From contig JAAEMS010000086.1 in the NCBI GenBank assembly GCA_024225275.1, positions 1 to 36,464 on the forward strand: a DNA stretch of 36,464 nt, read 5' to 3'. The DNA is from Actinomycetes bacterium. GTDB taxonomy: Bacteria > Actinomycetota > Acidimicrobiia > Acidimicrobiales > JAAEMS01. Numbering within the stretch: the stretch's first letter is position 1; every line of letters begins with the position of its first letter. Below are positions 23,012 through 33,159 of this stretch, in pieces. Under the pieces are notes generated by a model. The model was not told the origin of the DNA. It saw only the letters and a list, made by a program, of their open reading frames with translations, and ran no database searches. A program made the position numbers and the translations under genes.

Positions 23012-23093
23012 GCCGCCAGCGTCGGCCAGGCCGGCCTGGTCATGACCAGGTTCTGGTTCCGGCCGCTCAGGCCCAGCACCCGCTCCCGGCCGC

Positions 23094-23600
23094 TCAGGCC
23101 CAGCGTCCCCGGCTGACGTAGTCGCCGAAGGGGACCCGGGGACCCGCTATGGGGGACTCCCCCTCAGCCTCACCTGGCCAGCCGAGGGTCATGACCATGG
23201 GCGCCTCGACATCATCGGGAAGGCCCAGGATGGGGCGCACCACGTCCTGGTGGTGGAAGGTGACCGGACATGAGGCCAGACCCTCGGCGTGCGCCGCGAC
23301 CATGAGATTCTGGCTGTGGCGGCCCACGTCGAACAGGCGGCGCGGGCCGGCATCGGAACGCACGGTCATGACCACGAGTACGGGCGGCCGGTCGATCCAG
23401 GACGCGAAGTCACCCCCCGCCTTGAGCGCCGACTTGTCGGCCTGGTCGGTGACCACCACGACCCGGACCGGCTGGGTGTTCTTGGCCGATCCGGCCATAC
23501 GGGCGGCGTCGAGTACCCGGTCGAGTACCTCGTCGGCCACCGGATCGGGCCGGTACGAACGGGTGTCGCGCTTGCCGCGCAGAGCATCGAGGGTTTCCAT
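23094..23600 (-). CDS. Nitroreductase family protein
   Basis: 168-aa FMN-dependent oxidoreductase, on the short side for the family. It carries the FMN phosphate-binding N-terminus (LRGKRDTRSYRPDPVADEVLDRVLDAARMAGSAKNTQPVRV), 'VGRHSQNLMVAAHAEGLASCPVTF' in the centre and 'LGLPDDVEAPMVMTLGWPGE' at the C-terminus. ATG 23600 is where homology starts; the longer frame upstream runs into the next gene. It lies 16 nt after the stop of the fusion kinase on the same strand, so they may be co-transcribed. Substrate unknown. Confidence 0.88.
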   Translation of the reverse strand: METLDALRGKRDTRSYRPDPVADEVLDRVLDAARMAGSAKNTQPVRVVVVTDQADKSALKAGGDFASWIDRPPVLVVMTVRSDAGPRRLFDVGRHSQNLMVAAHAEGLASCPVTFHHQDVVRPILGLPDDVEAPMVMTLGWPGEAEGESPIAGPRVPFGDYVSRGRWA

Positions 23601-23616
23601 CCAATCAGTATCGCGC

Positions 23617-25071
23617 TCAGAGGCTGGTGGCGAGGTGGTTGGCCACCCGGGCCACCATGTCCTCCGGCGGGGTCGAGGCGTCGACCGCAAGGGCTGACTC
23701 CCACTGGTCACGGGCAGCCGCGAGCCGTCGGGCGAGTTCGGGGTTGACGTCCGACGGGTTGGGGCCCCGGGCGGCACGGGCCGCGATCCGATCGGCCGCC
23801 AGCTCGGCGTCGGCCCGGCACTCGAGCTCGATCAGCTCGGCCTTCTCCTCGGCGGCCACGGCCCGCGCCAGTTGGCGGGCCCGCTGGCGGGGGAATGAGG
23901 CGTCGATCACCACCGATTCGCCTCGCCGTATCAGCAGGCGGGCCTCGCGGAGGAGCTCGTCGTAGACGGCAGTGGTGAACTCACTCTGGTAGATGCCGGC
24001 ATCGAGACCGGCCTCGGCTGACTCTGTGTGGCCCAGACCGGCCATGTCCTTGCGCAACTCGTCGGAGCTGAGCAGGGACCAGTCGTAGCGTTCACACAAC
24101 GACTCGGCCAGCGTCGACTTGCCGGTGCCCGGGGCCCCTCCCACCAGGACCAGCCTTACCGTCGCCCTGAGTAGGTGGTCGCGCACCATGTCGTGGTGGC
24201 GGCGGGCCAGCCCCACCGACTCCCGATCGCCTTGGGCGGCCCGCAGGCACGCCACCTTCGTTCGCACCAGGGAACGGTAGGCCACATGGAAGTGGGCCAG
24301 CGACGAGGGATGATGTTCGTCGGAGAACTCCTGGTAGTGGCGAAGCAGGAGACGGGCCGCCCCCGGGCCGGCCAGCCGGTCGATGTCCATGACCAGGAAG
24401 GCGATATCGGCCAGAACATCGTGGACCCGCAACCGTCGACTGAAGGCCAGACAGTCGAGGATGCGTGGGCCGCCGTCGAGGCAGAAGATGTCGTCGGCCA
24501 GGAGGTCGCCGTGTACGTCGCGGACCAGACCGTCCTGTTCGCGTTGGACGAACAACTCCTTTCGGCCGTCGAGGTAAGCCGAGGCCCGGCTGACAATCTC
24601 ATCGTGGCTGGCCCGATCGAGGATCGGCCCCACGAACTGCTCCATCTCGTCGAAGTTCTTGCGCCAGTCCTCGACAATGCCCGTGAAGGTCCCCGGCCCG
24701 TCCGGCTCGTGGATCGGATCGAGGCCGGCATGGAAGGCGGCGACCCGGCGGGCCACGGCGATGAGTTGGTCGGGGAACTCGTCGGAGTCGACCATCTGCG
24801 ACAGCCGTCGGGCCGTAGGCAGTCGGCGCATGACGATCATCTTGTCGACCAACTCACCCCCTTCCACCACGTCGGCCAAGCCCAGATAGACATCGGGGGC
24901 GATCCGGCGGTTCAGCGCGTACTCGACCTCGGTGGCCATCATGCGGTCGGTGGCGTCGGCGTGATCGAGGAACCCGGTGGTGATCGGCTTCAGGAGCTTG
25001 TAGGCCCGGTCGCCAGCCATGAACACGGTGGAGACGTGGGTTTCGACCACCTCCGCGGGCGCATGTTCCAT
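23617..25071 (-). CDS. APH-like domain fused to P-loop kinase
   Basis: 484-aa protein of the widespread 'bifunctional aminoglycoside phosphotransferase/ATP-binding protein' family. The N-terminal half has a kinase-like fold with the catalytic loop VHGDLLADDIF (187-197) and a metal-binding Asp206 (ILDCLAF). The C-terminal half is a P-loop kinase with Walker A GGAPGTGKST (311-320) and 'SVVIDASFPRQRARQLAR'. A perfect AGGAGGT lies 5 nt before ATG 25071. Physiological substrate is not known for the family; antibiotic resistance should not be assumed. Possibly co-transcribed with the nitroreductase gene downstream. Confidence 0.9.
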   Translation of the reverse strand: MEHAPAEVVETHVSTVFMAGDRAYKLLKPITTGFLDHADATDRMMATEVEYALNRRIAPDVYLGLADVVEGGELVDKMIVMRRLPTARRLSQMVDSDEFPDQLIAVARRVAAFHAGLDPIHEPDGPGTFTGIVEDWRKNFDEMEQFVGPILDRASHDEIVSRASAYLDGRKELFVQREQDGLVRDVHGDLLADDIFCLDGGPRILDCLAFSRRLRVHDVLADIAFLVMDIDRLAGPGAARLLLRHYQEFSDEHHPSSLAHFHVAYRSLVRTKVACLRAAQGDRESVGLARRHHDMVRDHLLRATVRLVLVGGAPGTGKSTLAESLCERYDWSLLSSDELRKDMAGLGHTESAEAGLDAGIYQSEFTTAVYDELLREARLLIRRGESVVIDASFPRQRARQLARAVAAEEKAELIELECRADAELAADRIAARAARGPNPSDVNPELARRLAAARDQWESALAVDASTPPEDMVARVANHLATSL

Positions 25072-25282
25072 CTGCACCTCCTGTTGCTCGCCGCCAGCTT
25101 CCCACGGAGGCCCGATGGGGCCAAGGGGCAGAGGTCCCTCCAGGAGGGGCGGACAACCGGGTCGGGCGACCCAGGAACGGGACTTCCGACATGGGTCATT
25201 GGAACTAAAGCCGTCACGATCGCGCGTCGAGAACACTGACAGACCGGGCGGTCGATGCGTTCCCCAATGGAGGCAAACCACG

Positions 25283-25462
25283 ATGAATGGTCAAGATCCC
25301 CTTCCCTTCCTCGCCATCTGGACCCTCGCGGTCATGGTGGCCTTTCTGATGCTGGTGGCAGTCTCGAGCCTGGTCACCGTCTCGGGCGGCTCGGTCATTC
25401 TCGCCCTGCTGGGTCTCACCAGCGTGGCCAAGGCAGCTTTGGGTCGGCTCGTGCGCCACTGA
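25283..25462 (+). CDS. Small two-helix membrane protein, unknown function
   Basis: 59-aa ORF with GGAGG 9 nt before ATG 25283. Two hydrophobic helices (about residues 7-28 and 30-46) are separated by a Ser-Gly-Gly turn, and the C-terminus is basic (AKAALGRLVRH). I recognise no family. It is divergent from the fusion kinase across about 210 nt and precedes a decayed hydrolase gene. Confidence 0.6.
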   Translation: MNGQDPLPFLAIWTLAVMVAFLMLVAVSSLVTVSGGSVILALLGLTSVAKAALGRLVRH

Positions 25463-25502
25463 GTGCCCACCGGTTCTGCTGTCCCGGTGACAGCTTGGGC
25501 CG

Positions 25503-25768
25503 ATGACGACTCCAATGGTCCTCACCTACGGCGACAGACCGTCCCAGTGCACCCAACTCTGACTGCCCGCGGGACCGGGGCCCCTCCGATCGTGGTGCTC
25601 ATCCACGGCGAGTTCTAGCGGGCCGCCTACGGCCTCGACCTGATGGAGCCGCTGGCCGCCAACCTCCAGTCTCGGGGCTCTGCGGCCTGGAGCATCGACT
25701 ACCGGCGGGTCGGCGAGACCGGTGGCGGTTGGCCCAAGACGGTGATCGAACGACTGGGCCGGGACTGA
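25503..25768 (+). pseudogene. Alpha/beta hydrolase pseudogene
   Basis: The ATG at 25503 opens with MTTPMVLTYGDRPSQCTQL and then meets TGA at 25560. After a frameshift the sequence resumes as a hydrolase N-terminus: 'VVLIHGEF*RAAYGLDLMEPL', 'GSAAWSIDYRRVGETGGGWP'. The stop (TAG) stands where the family has Trp (HGGFWR). Homology ends at 'TVIERLGRD', before the catalytic serine. So there is at least one frameshift, one nonsense mutation and a large 3' deletion. This explains the otherwise empty stretch 25463-25779. Confidence 0.82.
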
Positions 25769-25779
25769 TCGTCTCCTGG

Positions 25780-26952
25780 TCAGAGCCGGCCGATCCGGGT
25801 GTGGACGGCCAGGAAGAGAAATGCACTGGGCAGGGTGACCAGGGCAACGGCGGCGCCCACGGAGAGCTGGCTGCCGGCCAGGGCACCGACGGCCAGGGGA
25901 ACCACGAAAGCGGCAATGCGGAGTCCCGCGGTGAGGGCGCCCAGGCCCGCCCCGGGTCGGCCTTCGTGGCGGGCCGCGCTGTCATAGAGGGCCGGCATCA
26001 AGGCGCCGATCCCCGTACCAGCCACCAGGAACCCGGCCAGGCTGACGTACCGGCTGGGGGTCAGGCACGCCACCGCCAGACCCACCGCGGCCGCGACCGC
26101 GGCCGCTCGCAGAAGCCGATCCGTCCCCAGCCGGACCACCATCCAGTCACCGACGAACCGGATGGCCGTCATCCCTCCAGCGACCGCCACATAGCCAAGG
26201 GCGGCGAACCCGGGCTCGGCACCGAAGTCGTCGACAAGTCGGAACGCGGCCCAGTCGATCGAGGTGGCCTCGATGGCCAGGGCGAAGGCTCCGGCCAGCA
26301 GGAAGAACACCAGGGCCGGCGGCCGGCCCTTCGAGTGGTGGGCCGTAGCCTGGTCGCGCCCGGAGCTGGGGGCGGGTCCCCCATCGACGCCGAGCGTGTG
26401 ACGGCTCACATTCACACAGACCAACAACAGGACACCAGAGGCGGCGAGCAGATGGCCCCGCACCGGCACACCAGCAGCCGCCACCCGTGATGCCGCGAAG
26501 CCACCAATCAGGATCCCGAGACTCCACAGACCGTGTAGCCGGTTCATCACCGGAGCATGCCGCCGGGCACTGAGCCATGAACCCTGGAGATTCATCGCCA
26601 CGTCCACCAGCACGTCGAAGGCCAGCATGCCGGCCAACCCGACCAACAGGAGCAAGGGTGACCGGGCGAGACCGACGACGCCGAGGGACAGGGAGATGAT
26701 GCTGCCGCCGAGGAGCATGACCCTCCGGGTCCCCAGGCGGGTGATGGCGGGACTGACCACCGCGCTGCCGGCAAGACCACTCAGCCCGGCGATCGAAAGG
26801 AGGAGGCCGACCTGGGTGACGGTGATACCGACCTGGTCGCGGATCTCGGGTAGACGGGGCACGAACGATGCGAACACGGCACCGTTCACGAAGAATTGGG
26901 TAGCTACCGCCTGGAGGGCTCGACTGTCCGAGTGGGGGCTCGGACCGTCCAT
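25780..26952 (-). CDS. MFS transporter (YbjJ-like)
   Basis: 390-aa major facilitator protein with about 12 helices. Near the first helix 'FVNGAVFASFVPRLPEIRDQVGIT' and later 'DVAMNLQGSWLSARRHAPVMNRLHGLWSLGILIGG' match the YbjJ-type subgroup. The substrate is unknown; sugar or drug efflux has been proposed for relatives. ATG 26952 fits the usual N-terminus, although no good ribosome-binding site precedes it. Divergent from the polysaccharide deacetylase gene. Confidence 0.87.
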   Translation of the reverse strand: MDGPSPHSDSRALQAVATQFFVNGAVFASFVPRLPEIRDQVGITVTQVGLLLSIAGLSGLAGSAVVSPAITRLGTRRVMLLGGSIISLSLGVVGLARSPLLLLVGLAGMLAFDVLVDVAMNLQGSWLSARRHAPVMNRLHGLWSLGILIGGFAASRVAAAGVPVRGHLLAASGVLLLVCVNVSRHTLGVDGGPAPSSGRDQATAHHSKGRPPALVFFLLAGAFALAIEATSIDWAAFRLVDDFGAEPGFAALGYVAVAGGMTAIRFVGDWMVVRLGTDRLLRAAAVAAAVGLAVACLTPSRYVSLAGFLVAGTGIGALMPALYDSAARHEGRPGAGLGALTAGLRIAAFVVPLAVGALAGSQLSVGAAVALVTLPSAFLFLAVHTRIGRL

Positions 26953-27071
26953 CGGGAGGAATCTACCCACCACCGATCCGAAGGGAGCGGAATACGTGGA
27001 CCTCACCCCCACTGGAACCACGCCCAGGTCACCGGCGAGACGGCCAGCGAGATCGCCCCTAGGGTCCGAAC

Positions 27072-27932
27072 ATGAGTGAGCTCCCCGACAACCCAGCCGG
27101 CCACATCTGCCTGTCGTTCGACTTCGATGGACCGTCGCTCTGGATGCAGCGGCGGAGCACCTCACCCACCCCGGTGTCGCGGGGCGAGTTCGGAGCGGTG
27201 GCCGTCCCGCGGATCCTGAAGCTGCTCGGTGGCCGCAACATCCCCTGCACCTTCTTCATCCCCGGCCACACCATCGAGACCTATCCGGACGTGTGCCGCA
27301 TGGTGGCCGACGCCGGCTGCGAGATCGGGCTGCACGGCTACGCCCACGAGTTCAATCCCGGACTCGAAGAAGACGATGAGCGCTGGGCCCTGGTGAAGTC
27401 GATCGAGCTGATCGAAGGCCTCACCGGCTCGGCTCCCGTGGGCTACCGGGCTCCGTCCGGAGATCTCACCGACCAGACGGTCGAGCTCCTGTTGGAGCAC
27501 GACATCATGTACGACTCGTCGCTCATGGGCCACGACTACGCGCCCTACCGGGTCCGCACCGGCGACTCGTTCCCCGACGATCAGCCCGCCCAGTGGGGGG
27601 CCGAGACCAACCTCATCGAGCTGCCCTTCAGTTGGACCCTCGACGACTACGTGTACCTCGAGTTCGTGACGTTCCGACGGATGCTGATGCCGGGGCTGAA
27701 GCGGCCCGACGACATGTTCGCCAACTTCAGTGACGACATCCGGTGGATGGTGCGCGACGTCGACCAGGGGGTCTGCAACGTGGTCTTCCACCCCCAGGTC
27801 ATCGGCCGGGGCCACCGCCTCATGGCTCTCGAACGGTGGCTCGACACCATGGCCGAGTTGGGTGTGAACTACGCCCGTATGGACCATGTCGCCCACGCCG
27901 TTCGGGCCGGGCGCCAGTTCGGCGTCGAGTAG
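27072..27932 (+). CDS. Polysaccharide deacetylase (NodB homology)
   Basis: 286-aa CE4-type hydrolase, cytosolic by lack of a signal peptide. NodB motifs: the aspartate segment LSFDFDGPS, 'CTFFIPGHTIETYPD', the metal-binding HGYAHE, and GYRAPSGDLT. The form resembles the PgdA/PuuE-like subgroup that acts on small cyclic imidates or amide bonds rather than polymeric chitin; exact substrate uncertain. Start ATG 27072 with AGGGT 7 nt upstream. Followed by a broken serpin gene. Confidence 0.87.
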   Translation: MSELPDNPAGHICLSFDFDGPSLWMQRRSTSPTPVSRGEFGAVAVPRILKLLGGRNIPCTFFIPGHTIETYPDVCRMVADAGCEIGLHGYAHEFNPGLEEDDERWALVKSIELIEGLTGSAPVGYRAPSGDLTDQTVELLLEHDIMYDSSLMGHDYAPYRVRTGDSFPDDQPAQWGAETNLIELPFSWTLDDYVYLEFVTFRRMLMPGLKRPDDMFANFSDDIRWMVRDVDQGVCNVVFHPQVIGRGHRLMALERWLDTMAELGVNYARMDHVAHAVRAGRQFGVE

Positions 27933-27974
27933 GGGCGACCCCGCCAGCCGTGTCCCGGCTGAGATGACCGGGCC

Positions 27975-28308
27975 ATGACCCGGGCGGGCGCCGAGGGCGA
28001 GACCGCCCCAGCCATGGACCGGGTTCTCCACACCTCCGACCTGGCCGACCTGCACCTGGGCTTCAACTCCACGGCCACCCTCGAGCTGAACATCGCCAAC
28101 TCCCTCTGGGGCCAGGCCGACACCATGCTCGAGGAACCTTTCCTCGGCACGCCCGGGTGGGTGCGATCGACGCTGTGGCCATGTCCGACACATCGGCCCC
28201 CGCCGAGCCCATCGAGCTCGCCGTGGATCGGCCTTCGTCTTCGTGCTCTGCGATAACGAAACCGGAGCCAACCTGTTCCTGGGCCGGGTGCTTGATCCGA
28301 CCTCCTGA
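27975..28308 (+). pseudogene. Serpin pseudogene with internal deletions
   Basis: Begins in mid-domain with 'MTRAGAEGETAPAMDRVLHTSDLADLHLGFN', continues 'LELNIANSLWGQADTMLEEPFL', then jumps to the reactive-loop and C-terminal strand: 'AIDAVAMSDTSAPAEPIELAVDRP' and, after a one-base frameshift, 'FVFVLCDNETGANLFLGRVLDP', a canonical serpin end (FLFLIRD..TG..LFLGRV). The N-terminus and roughly 200 central residues are missing. An intact serpin is about 370-400 aa. No functional product is possible. This fills the 380-nt gap between the deacetylase and GH1 genes. Confidence 0.85.
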
Positions 28309-28312
28309 AGGT

Positions 28313-29644
28313 TCAGCCGGTGGGGGGCACCTTGTTCTGGGCGATGACATCGGCGTACCAGCGGGCTGACTCCTTGGGGCGGCGTTCGAGGCTCTCGAAG
28401 TCGACCTCGACCAGGCCAAAGGTTGGGCCATAGCCCCAGGCCCACTCGAAGTTGTCGAGCAAGGACCAGACCAGATACCCCTCGACCGGGCACCCGTCGG
28501 CTATGGCGTCAGCCACCTCGAGCAGGTGGTCCTGCAGAAAGCCGATGCGATCGGCGTCGATCACCGACCCTGTGGCGTCGCGTTGGAGATCCGGCAGTGG
28601 TGCCCCATTCTCACAAATCAGGTACGAGGCGAACTCGTAGTCGTCGCGTAGCCAGCGCAGGAGACGGCCCAGTGACGGGGGGTGGATCTCCCATCCCATC
28701 GAGTTGCGGGGAACGTGGGGAAGATCGACCGGCCCGTCGGCACCCACCACAGCTCTGGTGTAGTAGTTCAATCCCAGCAGGTCGATGGGGGCGGAGATGA
28801 GGGCGAGGTCACCGTCGTGCACCTCGGAGCGGTCCCAGCCAAGAGCATCAGCGGTGGCCGACGGGTAGTCGCGGCCGGCCAACGGTTCGATGTACCAGAG
28901 GTTCTCGAGATCGTCCTGACGAGAGGCGGCATCCAGGTCGGCCGGTGCATCGGACACAGCATCGACGGGCGTGAAGTTGAGCACGATGGCGGCCCGCGAG
29001 TGAGGGGCCAGGCTCCTTATGCGCTCGAGACCGAATCCGTGGGCCAGAAGCAGATGATGGCTGGCACCGAAGCCGGCGCGGCGCGAGCGCTGCCCCGGGG
29101 CGTGTTCGCCGGTGACGTAGCCGTGGTTGGCGCTGACGAACGGCTCGTTGAGCGTGGCCCAGGTGTCGATCCGGTCGCCGAGCCGGGCGACCACCACCTC
29201 GGTGTAGTCGGCGAAGGCCAGGGCCGTTTCGCGGCTGAGCCATCCGCCCCGATCATCGAGGGCCTGGGGCAGATCCCAGTGGTACAGAGTCGGAAGCGGG
29301 GTGATACCCGCTTCCAGGAGGTGGTCGACCAGGCGATCGTAGAAGTCGAGGCCCTTGGGATTCGCCGCGCCGACCCCGTCGGGCACGACGCGGGGCCAGG
29401 AGATGGAGAACCGGTAGGCCTGGAGGCCCATTGAGGCCATCAGGTCGACGTCACCGGCCGAGCGGTGGTAGTGGTCACACGCCGTGGAACCGTCGGAGGC
29501 GTCGATGATGGCGCCGGGCCGGGCGCAGAAGGTGTCCCAGATGCTGGGTGAACGGCCGTCGGAGTCAACTGCCCCCTCGATCTGGTACGCGGAGGTGGCC
29601 GCGCCCCAGCGGAACCCTTCGGGGAATTCGCCGGCGGCTGTCAT
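28313..29644 (-). CDS. GH1 beta-glucosidase
   Basis: 443-aa cytosolic glycoside hydrolase family 1 enzyme, hydrolysing beta-glucosides or related disaccharides. N-terminal signature FRWGAATSAYQIEGA; acid/base Glu167 in TLNEP; nucleophile Glu345 in LICENGAP; sugar-binding NYYTR and C-terminal 'YLVWSLLDNFEWAWGYGPTFGLVEVD'. Full length for the family. Its ATG overlaps the stop of the LacI regulator gene (ATGA), so the two are co-translated and the regulator probably senses a related sugar. Confidence 0.94.
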   Translation of the reverse strand: MTAAGEFPEGFRWGAATSAYQIEGAVDSDGRSPSIWDTFCARPGAIIDASDGSTACDHYHRSAGDVDLMASMGLQAYRFSISWPRVVPDGVGAANPKGLDFYDRLVDHLLEAGITPLPTLYHWDLPQALDDRGGWLSRETALAFADYTEVVVARLGDRIDTWATLNEPFVSANHGYVTGEHAPGQRSRRAGFGASHHLLLAHGFGLERIRSLAPHSRAAIVLNFTPVDAVSDAPADLDAASRQDDLENLWYIEPLAGRDYPSATADALGWDRSEVHDGDLALISAPIDLLGLNYYTRAVVGADGPVDLPHVPRNSMGWEIHPPSLGRLLRWLRDDYEFASYLICENGAPLPDLQRDATGSVIDADRIGFLQDHLLEVADAIADGCPVEGYLVWSLLDNFEWAWGYGPTFGLVEVDFESLERRPKESARWYADVIAQNKVPPTG

Positions 29645-30675
29645 CGCGCCGGCGGAGCGGTCGTGCGACGGACCACCAGGCTGGTCTCGGCCCGATGAAT
29701 CCGCGCCGGGAGCTTCGGGTCTTCCAGGTGCTCGAGAAGGCTGCGGGCGGCCATGGCTCCGTGCTCGGCCACCCTCTGTCTGATGGTCGTGAGCCCGAGG
29801 ACGCGCGCCACCTCGTGGTCATCGACGCCCACGACCGAGAGGTCACCGGGAACGTCCAACCCGCGCTCCCGGGCCGCTTCGAGGACCCCGAAGGCCATCT
29901 CGTCGGACATGGCGAAGACGGCGGTGGGGGGATCGTCTGTGTCGAGAAGACAGCCACCGGCCTCCTCGCCGCCTGTCACCGAGAAGTGACCGCCAGCCTC
30001 GTAGTCAGAACGGAGGGGAAGATCGAGGGCTTGCATCGTGTCCACATAACCCTGTCGTCGGGCCCGAGGGACCTCAGAGCCGAGGGGGTCGTCGGTGGGT
30101 CCACCGACCAGAGCTATGCGGGTATGGCCCAGCTCGGCGAGGTGGCTCACAGCCAGTCGGGCGACACCAACGTCGTCGACGACGACCTTGGAGGCGCCCG
30201 GGAGACTGAATCCGACGCACACGACCTTCACCTCGTCGCCGCCCATCGCCGAGCCGAAGTCGGCTGACTCCTCTTGTGGCACGTGGACGTCGATCAGGAT
30301 CAGCCCATCCACCCGTTTCACCAGCGGGCCCGACAGGACTCGACGCCGGGCTTCGTCGTTCTCGACCGCGAAGATCAGCAGGTCGTAGCCCGTGTCGGCC
30401 AGAACAGCCTCGGCGCCCGACATGACTTTCGAGAAATACCAGCTGTCCAGCAGGGGTACGGCGATGGCGATGGTGGTGGTCCGGCCGGTGGCGAGCCGGG
30501 ATGCCGACGGATCGGGCTGGTAGCGGAGGCGCTCAGCGGTCTCGACCACCCGGGCCCGGGTCTGGGGAGCGACGTTGGGAAGATCACGAAGGGCGCGGCT
30601 CACCGTGGCCACCGACACCCCCGCCTCGGCGGCAACGTCCTCGATCGTGATCGACCGTCGGTCCGGCCCCGCCAT
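29641..30675 (-). CDS. LacI family transcriptional regulator
   Basis: 344-aa repressor. The helix-turn-helix is at about 9-30 (ITIEDVAAEAGVSVATVSRALRD) with hinge 'RYQPDPSASRLATGRT', followed by a periplasmic-binding-protein-like effector domain. ATG 30675, with AGGT 6 nt upstream, starts the DNA-binding domain. Co-translated with a GH1 glucosidase and divergent from a sugar ABC ATPase gene. Operator-like sites in the shared promoter region (30706-30719, 30811-30824), before the GH13 gene and before the permease remnant suggest it controls the whole region. Effector unknown, probably an oligosaccharide. Confidence 0.92.
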   Translation of the reverse strand: MAGPDRRSITIEDVAAEAGVSVATVSRALRDLPNVAPQTRARVVETAERLRYQPDPSASRLATGRTTTIAIAVPLLDSWYFSKVMSGAEAVLADTGYDLLIFAVENDEARRRVLSGPLVKRVDGLILIDVHVPQEESADFGSAMGGDEVKVVCVGFSLPGASKVVVDDVGVARLAVSHLAELGHTRIALVGGPTDDPLGSEVPRARRQGYVDTMQALDLPLRSDYEAGGHFSVTGGEEAGGCLLDTDDPPTAVFAMSDEMAFGVLEAARERGLDVPGDLSVVGVDDHEVARVLGLTTIRQRVAEHGAMAARSLLEHLEDPKLPARIHRAETSLVVRRTTAPPAR

Positions 30676-30705
30676 CAGTACCTCATGATCCGTGTGCGAG
30701 CGCGA

Positions 30706-30719
30706 TGTAAGCGCCTGTG
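30706..30719. promoter_or_regulatory. LacI-type operator, weak site (regulator promoter)
   Basis: TGTAAGCGCCTGTG keeps the left half and centre of the TGTAAGCGCTTACA pattern, but the right half is degenerate. It lies 30 nt upstream of the LacI start, fitting autoregulation. Confidence 0.45.
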
Positions 30720-30810
30720 GCCGGCGTTTGTCCAGTCTCTGAATGGCGCCACCGCTCGCCATCGGCCGGCCAGACCTGTAGTTTCGTCCTCATCTACGCA
30801 CATGCTAGCC

Positions 30811-30824
30811 TGCAAGCGCTTACA
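30811..30824. promoter_or_regulatory. LacI-type operator before the sugar ABC ATPase gene
   Basis: TGCAAGCGCTTACA is a near-perfect palindrome with the central CG of LacI-family sites. It ends 14 nt before the ATPase start and should block transcription when occupied. Confidence 0.7.
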
Positions 30825-30838
30825 TCAAGGGGGAGGCT

Positions 30839-32008
<1,170 letters not shown>

Positions 32009-32085
32009 AACGAGTGGCCCCGAAGAGCCCTCCCCCTACCGGGCGTCGGGCTTCAGGGCTTGGTGCGGGCCTAGGATCCGACTCC

Positions 32086-33159
32086 TTGGATGACTTGCGG
32101 TACGGGATCATCGGCACCGGCATGATGGGGGTCGAACACATCGGGAACCTGAACGCTCTCGACGGTGTCACGGTGGGCGCGATCGCCGATCCCGACCCGG
32201 GCTCGCGCGACTCTGGCGCGGCCGCTGCGGCCGGCAACGTGAACGTGTACGTCAACCACACCGCGATGCTGGAATCCGAGGAGCTCGACGCCATCGTGGT
32301 TGCCTCGCCGAACATGACCCACATCGACGTCCTCCGCGATGTTCTGATCACCGACACCCCCGTCCTGGTCGAAAAGCCGATGTGTACGACGGTCGCCGAT
32401 TGCCGGGAAGTGGTGGAGTTGGCCGCCGAGCGCGACGGTATGGTCTGGATCGGCCTCGAATACCGCTACATGCCGCCCGTGGCCCGCCTCATAGAGGAAC
32501 ACGCCGGCGGCGCGGTGGGTACAACCCGCATGGTCGCCATCCGCGAACACCGCTTCCCGTTCCTCGTCAAGGTCGGCGATTGGAACCGTTTCTCGGCCAA
32601 CACGGGCGGAACCCTCGTCGAGAAGTGCTGCCACTTCTTCGACCTCATGAACCTGCTCGCCGGCGCCTCCCCGGTCCGGGTGATGGCTTCGGGCGGCCAG
32701 GACGTCAACCACCTCAACGAGTCCTACGACGGACAACGAAGCGACATCCTGGACAACGCCTTCGTCATCGTCGAATACGACAATGGGGTGCGGGGCCTGC
32801 TCGACCTGTGCATGTTCGCTGAGGCCACCCACAACCAGGAGGAGATCTCGGTGGTTGGCGACGCCGGCAAGCTCGAGGCCCTGATCCCGGAGAACGTCCT
32901 ACGGTCAGGTCGGCGAGGCCAGCACCGGATCGGTGAGGTCGACATCACCGAGGTCCACGACGACTCGGTGCGACACGTCGGCCTTCACCATGGTTCCTCA
33001 TTCATCGAACACCGCCGGTTCGCCCAAGCCGTCCGCACAGGCGGGACCGCGGAAGTCAATCCCCTCGATGGCCTCATGTCGGTGGCCATGGGCGTTGCCG
33101 CCCACCTCAGCATCACCGAAGGGGGCCCGGTCGAGATGTCGGACGTGCTCAGCCCTTGA
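32086..33159 (+). CDS. Gfo/Idh/MocA family oxidoreductase
   Basis: 357-aa NAD(P)-dependent sugar dehydrogenase. Rossmann motif near the start (YGIIGTGMMGVEH), the family 'VLVEKPMC' lysine segment and a C-terminal substrate domain ('GGTLVEKCCHFFDLMNLL'). I prefer TTG 32086 with AGGA 9 nt upstream, since the fold begins there; a GTG at 32014 would add 24 Pro/Gly-rich residues with no ribosome-binding site. It follows the ATPase on the same strand, so probably one LacI-controlled unit. Substrate unknown; inositol- or aldose-like. Confidence 0.87.
   Translation: MDDLRYGIIGTGMMGVEHIGNLNALDGVTVGAIADPDPGSRDSGAAAAAGNVNVYVNHTAMLESEELDAIVVASPNMTHIDVLRDVLITDTPVLVEKPMCTTVADCREVVELAAERDGMVWIGLEYRYMPPVARLIEEHAGGAVGTTRMVAIREHRFPFLVKVGDWNRFSANTGGTLVEKCCHFFDLMNLLAGASPVRVMASGGQDVNHLNESYDGQRSDILDNAFVIVEYDNGVRGLLDLCMFAEATHNQEEISVVGDAGKLEALIPENVLRSGRRGQHRIGEVDITEVHDDSVRHVGLHHGSSFIEHRRFAQAVRTGGTAEVNPLDGLMSVAMGVAAHLSITEGGPVEMSDVLSP

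Noticed and set aside
25136..25172. Small palindromes CCCTCC-A-GGAGGG and GGGTCG-GG-CGACCC in the kinase/small-protein intergenic region
   Set aside because: Short, GC-only symmetry expected by chance in this genome; position fits no clear operator or terminator.
24175..25239. 354-codon open frame on the plus strand
   Set aside because: Antisense to the fusion kinase gene; low-complexity translation with no domain.
27162..28493. 443-codon open frame on the minus strand
   Set aside because: Antisense to the deacetylase gene and crossing the serpin pseudogene; no recognisable domain. Third-position GC bias keeps it open.
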